A stretch of 64,000 nucleotides of DNA, from assembly GCA_023265025.1 (NCBI GenBank), contig JAHFUP010000009.1, positions 41,499 to 105,498 of the forward strand, written 5' to 3'. Made by a program: the position numbers and the translations under genes. The notes beneath the pieces are model-generated. The model worked only from the letters and a program-made list of their open reading frames with translations, made no database searches and was not told the origin of the DNA. Of this stretch, positions 9,046-18,600 are shown piece after piece. Numbering within the stretch: position 1 is the stretch's first letter; each line of letters begins with the position of its first letter. This stretch comes from Acidimicrobiia bacterium (GTDB lineage Bacteria; Actinomycetota; Acidimicrobiia; Acidimicrobiales; AC-14).

Positions 9046-9152
9046 TCAGTGTCCCCCGTTGTTCGAAAGCGCCGCGCATGTCGATCCATGCGAGCAACGA
9101 CCAGTGTGGCGCAGAGTGGGCCGGCGGTCACGCACTACTGTCTATCGACGGC

Positions 9153-9181
9153 TTGCCCATAGCATGACCCATCCCTACAAT
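9153..9181 (+). promoter_or_regulatory. Sigma-70-type promoter
   Basis: TTGCCC (9153-9158) and TACAAT (9176-9181) are separated by 17 bases, close to the housekeeping consensus. The -10 lies about 65 bases before the lipoprotein ATG at 9246, in the gap between divergent genes. Confidence 0.5.
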
Positions 9182-9245
9182 CGCTCAGATTCGGCATGGC
9201 AAGGCTTGGGGAGCCTCGGTACACAGTCTTTTCCGAGGAGCGGCG

Positions 9246-9560
9246 ATGAGGAATCGGTGGCGTAGGACTCGGCCAGTGGCTGCCGCTCTCTTGGGGTTGT
9301 TGCTGGTGGTGTCGTGCGCCGGTTCGGACTCGGACCCGGCGGCGGGACCTTCAACGACGTCACTCCCCGCCGACGGGGCGCACGCACCCACGACGCCCGT
9401 GCAGCCCGCCGGCTCGATCGTAACGCCCACATCGGTGCACCCGGTGGGTCCGACGACCACGCCGGCCACCGTGCACCCCGTCGGCCCCACGACACCCCCG
9501 TCGACGGTGCACCCCGTCGGCCCGACGACGAGCCGGTCGACCGTCCACCCGCCGCCGTGA
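9246..9560 (+). CDS. Small lipoprotein with TVHPVGPTT repeats
   Basis: A 104-residue protein whose ATG follows GAGGAG (9235-9240). The signal peptide ends in a lipobox (LLVVSC), so the mature protein should be lipidated and exposed. The rest is Pro/Thr-rich, with three copies of a VHPVGPTT unit (VTPTSVHPVGPTT, TPATVHPVGPTT, PPSTVHPVGPTT) and a partial fourth. No enzymatic domain is present. The TGA overlaps the GTG of the following regulator (GTGA at 9557-9560), so the two are almost certainly translationally coupled. It could be a stalk, a sensor partner or a decoy; the function is unknown. Confidence 0.65.
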   Translation: MRNRWRRTRPVAAALLGLLLVVSCAGSDSDPAAGPSTTSLPADGAHAPTTPVQPAGSIVTPTSVHPVGPTTTPATVHPVGPTTPPSTVHPVGPTTSRSTVHPPP

Positions 9561-12454
9561 ACCGGCCCGACCCGTCCCGCGCCGGCGGGACGAGCGCGGG
9601 AGCAGGGGTGGGCACGGATGTGAGCACGACCCCGTCGGGCGCAGCCGCTCGGACACCGTGGACAGTGCCCGGGTTACCCGTCGGGCTGCCCTCGGGCCTG
9701 CCCGGCCTCGTGGGCCGGTCGCAGGAGCTCGGCGACATCACCGGGCTTCTCCGGGCCGGCGAGTTGGTCACCCTGACCGGGCCGCCGGGGATAGGCAAGA
9801 CCCGCCTGGCCCAGGAGGTCGTGCTGCGGCTGCACCACAGCTACGCCGGCGGGGCGTGGTTCGTCGACATCGCACCGGTCAAGGACGCCGACCTGCTACC
9901 CGAGGCGGTGTCCTCGGTCCTCGGGTTCGACCCCGAGCCCGGTCGTGACCCCTTCGACGCCCTCTGCATCCGGTTGCAGCCCCGCAGCGCCCTGCTCGTC
10001 CTCGACAACTGCGAGCACCTCCTCGGTGCGTGCCGCGAGCTGGCCGAGCGGATCGCGGCAGACTGCGCCGGCATCACGCTGCTGGCCACCAGCCAGGAGG
10101 CCCTGGGGGTCACCGGCGAGCGGACGGAGGTGGTCGCCGCGCTCTCGTTGCCGGCGCCCGAGCTGGGGTCGTCGGTTCCCGCCGCCCTGGAGTCGGACGC
10201 CATCAGCCTCTTCTGCGCACGGGCCGTCGCCACCCAGAGCGGCTTCAGCCTGACCGAGGAGACGCTGGCTCCGATCGCCGAGATCTGCCGCCGGCTCGAC
10301 GGGATCCCGCTCGCCATCGAGCTGGCCGCGGCGCGAGTCGCGGTGCTGGGCCCCGCCGAGATCGCCGAGCGGCTCGACGCGCGCTTCCGGCTCCTGACCC
10401 AGGGACGCCTCGGCGCACCCACCCGCCACCAGACCATGCGAGCGGCGCTGGACTGGAGCTACGGGCTCCTGAGCGCGGAGGAGTCGTCGCTGTTGCGGCG
10501 CCTCTCGGTGTTCGTCGGCGGAGCGGGGCTGACAGCCGTCGAGGACATCTGCTCCGGCGACGGCGTGGACCGCCACGACATCGTCGACCTGCTCACGTCG
10601 CTGGTCGCCAAGTCCCTCGTCGCCGCCGACACCACCAGGGCGCGGGCCCGCTACCACCTGCTGGAGACCATCAGAGCCTACGGCCGGGAGCGCCTGGAGA
10701 AGGCGGACGAGGCCGATGCCGTCTCGTCCCGTCATGCCGGGTGGTGCATCAAGCTGGCGGAGCGCTCGTGGCACCAGATCGCCGGCGGCGACGCACGCGT
10801 CTGGATCGGCATGCTCGAGACCGACCACGACAACCTCCGCGCCGCCATGGACTGGGCCGCCGACGCCGAGCCGGCGACCGCGCTGCAGCTGACCGCGGCC
10901 TTGGCCCCCTTCTGGAAGGCCGGAGGCTATCTGCGCGAGGGACGCCAGCGCCTGCGCCGGGTGCTCGACGTGGGGCAGCCGATCCCGGGCTCGCGCTCGG
11001 CCGCACTGCGAGCCCGGGCACTCTGGGGGTTCGGCCTCTTGTCCACCTTGCAGGGCGACGGCGCCGTCGCCCGACCGGCGGTCGAGGAGGCCATCGAGAT
11101 CGCCCGCAAGGGCAGGTTCCGACAGGCCGAGGCCCAGGCCGTCGACCTGCTCGCCCTGATCGCCGTCTTCACCCAGGACGCCCGCGCGGCCAAGCCGCTG
11201 CTGGAGGACGCCGTGGCCAAGGCTCGCGCCGGCGGTGACGTCTGGTCGGCGATCCCGGCACTGCTCATGCTCGGGCGGACGCATCTCTATCTCAGCGAGG
11301 TCGCCGAGGCACTCGCACTGTTCGAGGAATGCCAGGAGCTGGTCGGTCCCCAGGGATGGGGCGCGCTCATCGGCCGCGGCTGGGCCGCGTCGGCGGCCGG
11401 CGACGAGCGCCGGGCCGGCGCCCTGTTCGAACGGGCCCTGCCGCTGGTCGTCGACGCCCGCGAGCGCTTCGAGACCGCGCTCGTCCTCAGCTTCCTGGGC
11501 GAGCTGGCCTGGGCCACAGGCGACTCGGCGGACGCCCGGGCCCGCTTCGAGGACGGCCTCGAGCTCGCCCGCGCCATGGGCGCCCCGTTCCCGCTCGTCC
11601 GCTGCCTGTACGGGCTGGCGACCCTCGAGTCCGCCGAGGGGAGGTCCGACTCGGCGATCCAACTCGCCGGCGAGGCCTGTGACGTCTCGACGAAGGCATC
11701 CCTGCCCTTCGGCCTGGTGCGCAGCCTGCTGGCCCGGGGCGGGATCAGGTCGGCGGCCGGGGACCAGGCGGGGGCGAGGCAGGACTTCGACGATGCGCTT
11801 GCCCTGGCGCGGGCCAACGGCGACCGCGCCGGCGTGGCGCGATCGCTCCAACTGCTCGCGGCGCTCTCCCGGGCCAGAGGCGCCGACGACGACGCCATGG
11901 GACTGCTCCACGAGGCGGTGACCCTCCAGAGCGAGATCGGGATCAGCGGTCTCCCGAGCTCGATGGAAGCGATGGCGGGGATGGGCGCAGACCAGGGCCG
12001 CCCGGCCCACGCGGCACGGTTGTACGGGGCCGCAGAGGCGCTGCGAAGCGCGTGTGGTGCCTCGCGCCGCCCGGAGGAGGTGGCCGCCTACGAGGCCGAC
12101 GTGGCCCGTCTCCGTGCCGTGCTCGACGTTGCCGAGCTCGCTGCAGCCTGGGCCGAGGGCGCCGCCCTCTCCCGCGACGACGCCGTGGAACTGGCCCTAC
12201 GCGGCCGGGGCCCAAGGGATCCCGACCGGCCGTCGCACGGGTGGGCCAGCCTCACTCCCACGGAACGCCAGGTGGTCGACCTGGTGACAGAGGGCATGAC
12301 CAACCGCGAGATCGGCGAGAGGCTCTTCATCTCCGACCGGACGGTCCAGAGCCACCTGGGCCGTGTGTTCCCCAAGCTAGGGGTGACATCACGCCGGCAA
12401 CTCAGGAACATCCGTCGCCGACAGCGAGACGACGGCTCGGGTAGAGAACACTGA
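9557..12454 (+). CDS. LuxR-family STAND ATPase regulator (LAL-like)
   Basis: A 965-residue protein. I chose GTG 9557 because it overlaps the lipoprotein stop; the frame is open further upstream but that part reads as low-complexity shadow. From residue ~55 comes an NTPase domain with Walker A (TGPPGIGKTRLA), Walker B (ALLVLDNCEH) and a conserved IPLAIELAAARV winged-helix segment. A long TPR-type helical region covers residues ~400-880. The C terminus is a LuxR HTH (LTPTERQVVDLVTEGMTNRE ... RTVQSHLGRVFPKLGV). Proteins of this type switch with ATP/ADP and activate transcription on binding an unknown ligand. Targets are not visible; the giant secreted gene downstream is the obvious candidate. 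Confidence 0.9.
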   Translation: MNRPDPSRAGGTSAGAGVGTDVSTTPSGAAARTPWTVPGLPVGLPSGLPGLVGRSQELGDITGLLRAGELVTLTGPPGIGKTRLAQEVVLRLHHSYAGGAWFVDIAPVKDADLLPEAVSSVLGFDPEPGRDPFDALCIRLQPRSALLVLDNCEHLLGACRELAERIAADCAGITLLATSQEALGVTGERTEVVAALSLPAPELGSSVPAALESDAISLFCARAVATQSGFSLTEETLAPIAEICRRLDGIPLAIELAAARVAVLGPAEIAERLDARFRLLTQGRLGAPTRHQTMRAALDWSYGLLSAEESSLLRRLSVFVGGAGLTAVEDICSGDGVDRHDIVDLLTSLVAKSLVAADTTRARARYHLLETIRAYGRERLEKADEADAVSSRHAGWCIKLAERSWHQIAGGDARVWIGMLETDHDNLRAAMDWAADAEPATALQLTAALAPFWKAGGYLREGRQRLRRVLDVGQPIPGSRSAALRARALWGFGLLSTLQGDGAVARPAVEEAIEIARKGRFRQAEAQAVDLLALIAVFTQDARAAKPLLEDAVAKARAGGDVWSAIPALLMLGRTHLYLSEVAEALALFEECQELVGPQGWGALIGRGWAASAAGDERRAGALFERALPLVVDARERFETALVLSFLGELAWATGDSADARARFEDGLELARAMGAPFPLVRCLYGLATLESAEGRSDSAIQLAGEACDVSTKASLPFGLVRSLLARGGIRSAAGDQAGARQDFDDALALARANGDRAGVARSLQLLAALSRARGADDDAMGLLHEAVTLQSEIGISGLPSSMEAMAGMGADQGRPAHAARLYGAAEALRSACGASRRPEEVAAYEADVARLRAVLDVAELAAAWAEGAALSRDDAVELALRGRGPRDPDRPSHGWASLTPTERQVVDLVTEGMTNREIGERLFISDRTVQSHLGRVFPKLGVTSRRQLRNIRRRQRDDGSGREH

Positions 12455-12487
12455 GAGATGCTGAGAAACCTTGTCACATCCCAGCCG

Positions 12488-12506
12488 AGACGCTAATTGC
12501 GCGTCT
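12488..12506 (+). terminator. Short hairpin, possible terminator
   Basis: AGACGC (12488-12493) pairs with GCGTCT (12501-12506) across a seven-base loop and is followed by TTGG. It lies 34 bases after the regulator stop. The U-tract is weak. Confidence 0.35.
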
Positions 12507-12613
12507 TTGGCGGAAGGTGTTTCGTCGGCATCCCGTCATGATGAACCAGTTGTGGCCTCGCTGGCTCAGGCCGCGTGGACCCGCAACTGGGGGGACTGAA
12601 AAGGACGAGCACC

Positions 12614-15600
12614 ATGGGGAAGAGACGAAGCGGACCCGTCCTAGTCCTCGCGGCCATGGTCCTGTCGACCCTGGCCCTCGTGGTGCTTCCAGTCACGCCG
12701 GCCGTCGCCGCCCCGGCTCCTGCCCCGCCGCCGCCGGGGCCGGTCAACGGCACGGCCAACTTCGAGGGCACCGAGGCGGTGCTCGACGAGGCGTTCGGCG
12801 GGGCGCCGTGCTATTTCCACAACACCAAGACGATCTTCTCCCTCAACGGCGCCGGCACCTTCGCCGGGGTGACGGCGGGCGCCGCTCCCGTGGCCTACAC
12901 CACCAGCATCGGGGGCACCCAGACGCTGCACGCCGACGGTCCGGTGCACATCGAGGTGGAGAGCACCAGCGACTACTACCACGGCCCCAGCGGCACCTTC
13001 GGCACCGACCCCACCCACTGCGACACGGCCCATTTGGGCTCGGCCGTCCCGGCCGTCGTCCGCCTGTTCGCCCCCGACCACCTCTACAAACTCTCCGGAG
13101 GCGCCCAGGTCCCCTGTACGGGCACCGGCAGCTTCTACCGGTACGGCGGTGACTGGCACGCCGACTGGACCCTCGACGCCGACTGCGTGGTGGTGGGCAA
13201 CGCCGCCGGCACGCCCGGCACCGGCGCCGCCCCTCGGGGCAGCCTGTTCACCGACGACGGCCAGCACGCCCCGTGCAGCGACACCTGCACCTCCAACATC
13301 GGCTTCGACGCCAAGGAGTACCTGGCCATCCGGGGCTGGGGGGCCACGCTGGTGGGCAGCACCGCCTCGGCCCAGGTGGGCGACACCGTGACCGCCACGG
13401 CCCGGATCACCAACGACGGAGTGGCCCAGGCGGGGACCACGGTGAGCTTCTCGGTGGCCGGCCCGGGGACGGCCACGCCGCCGTCCGGGTCGGCCACCAC
13501 CGGCGCCGACGGTCGGGCCACGTTCAGCTTCACCACCTCCGTGGTCGGCTCGTACACGGTCACCGCCTCGGCCACCAATACCTCCCCGCCCCAGACCGCC
13601 ACCGCCAACCTGACCGTCCAGTTCACCCCGCCCGATCCGCCCACCGTGGTACTGACGGGCCCCACCACCGCTCCGACCGAGGAGCCGGTCACCCTCACCG
13701 CCCACTTCACCGACGCCCGGGTGCCCAAGCCCGGGGCCACGGTCAATTTCTCGGTGGCCGCCACCGCCCAGATCACCCCGGCCGGCACCGCCACGCCCCC
13801 AAGCGGCAGCCCCGTCACCGATGCCAACGGCGACGCTTCCTTCAGCTTCACCGGCAGCCGGGCGGGCACCTACACCGTCACCGCCACCATCCACTACAAC
13901 GGTGCCGACTATTCGGCGAACCGGGCCGTGGCCCTGGCCATCAACACCTTCTACCGGGCGGGCGGCGCCACCGCCGGCTCGGGCGAGAGCCGCCTCAACG
14001 CCGCCGTCATCGAGCCCACCAGTCACTATGGCTACTTCGGCACCGACACCAACCCTGCGTCGGTGGTCAAGTTCAACCTCACCACCATGGCCCGGGTGGG
14101 AGCCGTCACGCTGAACACCGGCGAGGCCAACCTGCGCTCGGCCGTCATCGACCCCGCCGGCCACTACGGCTACTTCGGGACGAACGCAAACCCCGCCCAG
14201 GTGGTCAAGGTCGACCTCACCACCATGACCCGGGTAGGGGCGATCACCCTGGCCAGCGGCGAGGGCAACCTGGGGGCGGCGGTCATCGACCCCGCCGGCG
14301 CCTTCGCCTACTTCGGCACCGCGGTGTCGGGGGCACCCGGGAAGGTCGTGAAGATCGACCTATCCAGCTTCACCCGGGTGGGCGCCATCACCTTCCCATC
14401 GGAGGAGACCCAGGTGCGCGCCGCGGTGGTTGCCCCGAACGGTGCCACCGCCTACTTCGCCGCCACCGGCGGGGGCGACAACGCCGCCCGGCTGGTGAAG
14501 GTCGACCTGGCCACCTTCACCCGGGTGGGCGCGGCCGAGCTGTTCGGCCCGGACGAGAGCACGGTCACCTCGGCGGTGATCGACCCCGCCGGCCACTTCG
14601 CCTACCTGGGCACCGACGCGTTTCCCGCCTACGTGGTCAAGATGGACCTGACGACCCTGACCCGGGTGGCGGCCCTGCGGGTCGACGGGTACCAGGGCCA
14701 GCAGAGGGCCAACCTGTTCTCGGCGGTGATGGCCGCCGACGGCGCCCACGCCTACTTCTCGACTTCCTCCACCTCGCCATCGATACCCGGCCAGGTGGTG
14801 GAGGTCGACCTGGGAAGCTTCACCAGGGCCCGCACGGTGACCTTGCCGACCACCGACTTGGAGCCGGCCTCGGCGGTGGTGGAGGCCGACGGCAGCTACG
14901 CCTACTTCGGTACCGGCATCTACCAGGGCGTCGACACGTCACCCGGCCATGTGGTCAAGGTGGCGCTCAACCGCCCGCCCAAGGCGGCCCTGGCCGCGGG
15001 CAACGACTCGTATTCCACGCCCTACGCCGTGCCGCTGACAGTGGGAACGCCCGGCGTGCTGGCCAACGACGCCGACACCGGCGACGGCGACCCCATCGTG
15101 GCCACCCAGGCATCAGACCCGGCCCACGGCAGCGTCACCGTCAACGCCAACGGCTCGTTCACCTACACCGCCGACCCCCAGTTCTCCGGCACCGACACAT
15201 TCACCTATACGGCCTCCGACGGCATGGACTTCTCGGCTCCCGCCACCGTGACGGTCGGGGTCGGGGTGGCGCCCGGCGGGGTCTCCGACGTGGGCGGCGG
15301 GGCCTACGGCTACCTGACCGACGTGGGCCTCTTCGGCGGGCCTCGCAGCACTAAGGGGCCGGCACCCACCGTCAGCCTGCCCCCGGTGGGAGGAGACGTC
15401 TCGGCCTCCGACCCTGACGGGGCGACCGCCTCCTACGGCCCCGCCCGCATCTTCGAGAACCACGGCCCCCTCGACGTCCACACCCAGGGCAGCCCCGGCC
15501 CCAGCGGCTTCGCCACCTCCTCCGCCGACGTGTTCAACGTGGAGGACAACGATCCCTTCCACGCCGGATCACCCGACGGCCAGGTGTCGAGCACCTGCCG

Positions 15601-18600
15601 GGCCGACCAGTCCGGTCTCAGCGGCTCGACCCACATCGTCAACGGCTACATCGTGGTCCACACGGACCCAACCACCGGGGACCCCGCCGAGATCCTCACC
15701 TTCGACCATGACTACGACCCCGCCCCCAACACCGAGATCCACGGCGCCTTGGACCACGTGGGCGACCATTGGCGCATCGTGCTGAACGAGCAGATCTACG
15801 GGCCCGACTCGATCACCGTCAACGCCGTGCACATGTACCTGGAAGGCCCGATCGCCGTCGGGGAGATGGTCGTGTCCCAGTCCCGCTGCTCGATCGTGAC
15901 CGCCACCCCTGATGCCGCTCCGGTGGCCGCCGACGACACCTACTCGACCAACAAGGGCACGCCGAAGACCATTGGCGCCGCCGGCGGCCTGCTGGCCAAC
16001 GACACCGACGCCTATGCCGACCCGCTGTCGGCGGCCAAGCTCATCGGCACCCCGCCGCCGGCCTCGGGCGGGGGAACGTGGACGTTCCCCTCCGACCCCG
16101 CCCACGGCACCCTCACCCTGGCGACCGACGGCTCCTTCACCTACACCCCCGTGGCCGGCTATGTCGGCCCGGACGGCTTCGACTACGTGGTGGCCGACTC
16201 CCGGGGCCGGACCGACACCGGCCACGTGACCCTCACGGTGAACAGCCCTCCGGTCGCAGCCAACGACGCCTACGGCACCACCGCCGGCACTGCACTGGTG
16301 GTAGCCGCGCCGGGGGTGCTGGGCAACGACAGCGATGCCGACGGCGCCACCCTGGTCGCCGGCTCGGCCTCCGACCCGCCCCACGGCAGCGTGACCCTCA
16401 ACGCTGACGGCTCGTTCACCTACACCCCCGACGCCGGCTACACCGGCCCCGACAGCTTCACCTACACCGTCTCCGACGGCCAGGGCGCAAGTGCCACCGC
16501 CACCGTGAACGTGACCGTCACCGGCACCAACCACCCCCCGGTGGGCACCAACGACACCTACTCCACCAACGAGGACACCGCCCTGGTGGTGCCCGCCCCC
16601 GGAGTGCTGGCCAACGACACCGACGCCGACGCCAACCCCCTCTCGGCCGCCAAGCTCGCCGACCCGTCCCACGGCAGCGTGACGCTCAACGCCAACGGCT
16701 CGTTCACCTACACCCCCTCCGCCAACTACAACGGCCCCGACTCCTTCACCTACACCGCCTCCGACGGCCAGGGGGGCAGCACTACCGCCACCGTCAGCCT
16801 CACCGTCGTCGCCGTCAACGACGCCCCCTCCGCCGGCGCCGACGCCTACTCGACGAACGAGGACACGGCCCTGGTCGTCGCCGCTCCCGGCGTCCTGGCC
16901 AACGATTCCGACGTGGAGAGCCCCACCCTCACCGCCGGATCCGCCACGACACCCGCGCACGGCGCCGTGACGCTGAACGCCGACGGTTCGTTCACCTACA
17001 CCCCCGTCGCCAACTACAACGGCCCCGACGCCTTCACCTACACCGTCAGCGACGGCCAAGGGGGCACCGCCACCGCCACGGTCGGCATCACCGTCGCCGC
17101 TGTGGCCGACGCCCCGGTAGCCGTCGACGACACCTACACAATCAGCAGCGGAACCCCGCTGGTCATCACCGGCCCCGGCGTGCTGGCCAACGACACCGAC
17201 GGGGACGGCGACTCTCTAACCGCCTCCAACGCCTCCGATCCGCCCGGCGGCGCCGTCACCCTCAATTCCAACGGTTCCTTCACCTATACCGCTGACGCCG
17301 GGTTCACCGGAACTGACACCTTCGCCTACACCGTCACCGACAGCACCGGCCGCTCCGCCACCGGCCATGTCACCATCACTGTGCTTCCCGGGAACGCCAT
17401 GCTGCTGAAGGACCTCAAGCCTGGGTCCGCGGACTCGGGCTTGTCGGGCTTCGTCCCAATGGGCCCCGCCGTCTACTTCTACTCGTACGACCCGGCGCTG
17501 CAGGGCCTGTGGAAGACGGACGGCACGGCGGCGGGCACCGTTCTTGTCAAGAGCTTGGACATGAGCAACAACGGCGATTATCTGACCGCGATGGGCGGCA
17601 ACGTGTACTTCATGGGCTTCGACCCAGACAACGGTTACGAGCTGTGGAAGACCGACGGTACGACCGCCGGGACCACATTGGTCAAAGACATAAACCCCGG
17701 TGCTGCCAGCAGCTATCCATACCAGATCAAGGCCATCGGCGGCACGCTTTACTTTGCCGCCGACGACGGCGTCCACGGCCCCGGCGAGTTGTGGAAGTCC
17801 GACGGCACCACCGCGGGCACGACGATGGTCAAAGACATCAACCCCGGGCCGGGTAGCAGCGACCCCGCAAACTACACCGCCGTGGGGAACACCGTGTTCT
17901 TTACGGCCAATGACGGCGTCCACGGCCCAGAGCTGTGGAAGACCGATGGCACCGACACCGGCACCGTCTTGGTAAAGGATATCAATCCAGGATCTGGCAG
18001 CTCCATTCTCCAGTATCTAACGCCATTCGGCAACAAATTGCTGTTTGATGCTTCCAACGGCGCCGGAGTCCATAACTTCGAGCCATGGATCAGCGACGGC
18101 ACCGACGCCGGCACGGTCATGATCGCGGAGATCTGGCCAGGGACGACCGGCTCGTCACCGGCGGACTTCTTCGTCTTGGGCAATTCGGCGCTTTTCAGCG
18201 CCAGTGATTCCACACACGGCTCAGAGCTGTGGACGACGGACGGCACCGCGGCGGGCACGTTCATGCTCAAGGACATCAACACGTTGCCTGGTAACACGAG
18301 CCCGAATAGCTCAAGCCCCGGACCATTCACTCGTGTGGGCACCATCGTTTTGTTCCAGGCGTCGGACGGAACCACCACGGGACTCCACGGATCAGAGCTC
18401 TGGAAGACGGACGGCACGGCTGCGGGCACGGTAATGGTCAAGGACATCAACACCGTGTTGCGAGCGGGCACGAACCCGGGTACTGCGGACTCGTCTATTG
18501 TCCAGCCGGTCCTGGTCAACGGCAGTTTGTATTTCAATGCGACCGATGGCATCCATGGCCGCGAGTTGTGGCGAAGCGACGGCACCACGGCGGGCACGGT

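Noticed and set aside
9896..12010. Minus-strand open frame of about 700 codons opposite the LAL regulator
   Set aside because: No motifs; the plus strand carries intact Walker and HTH motifs in frame.
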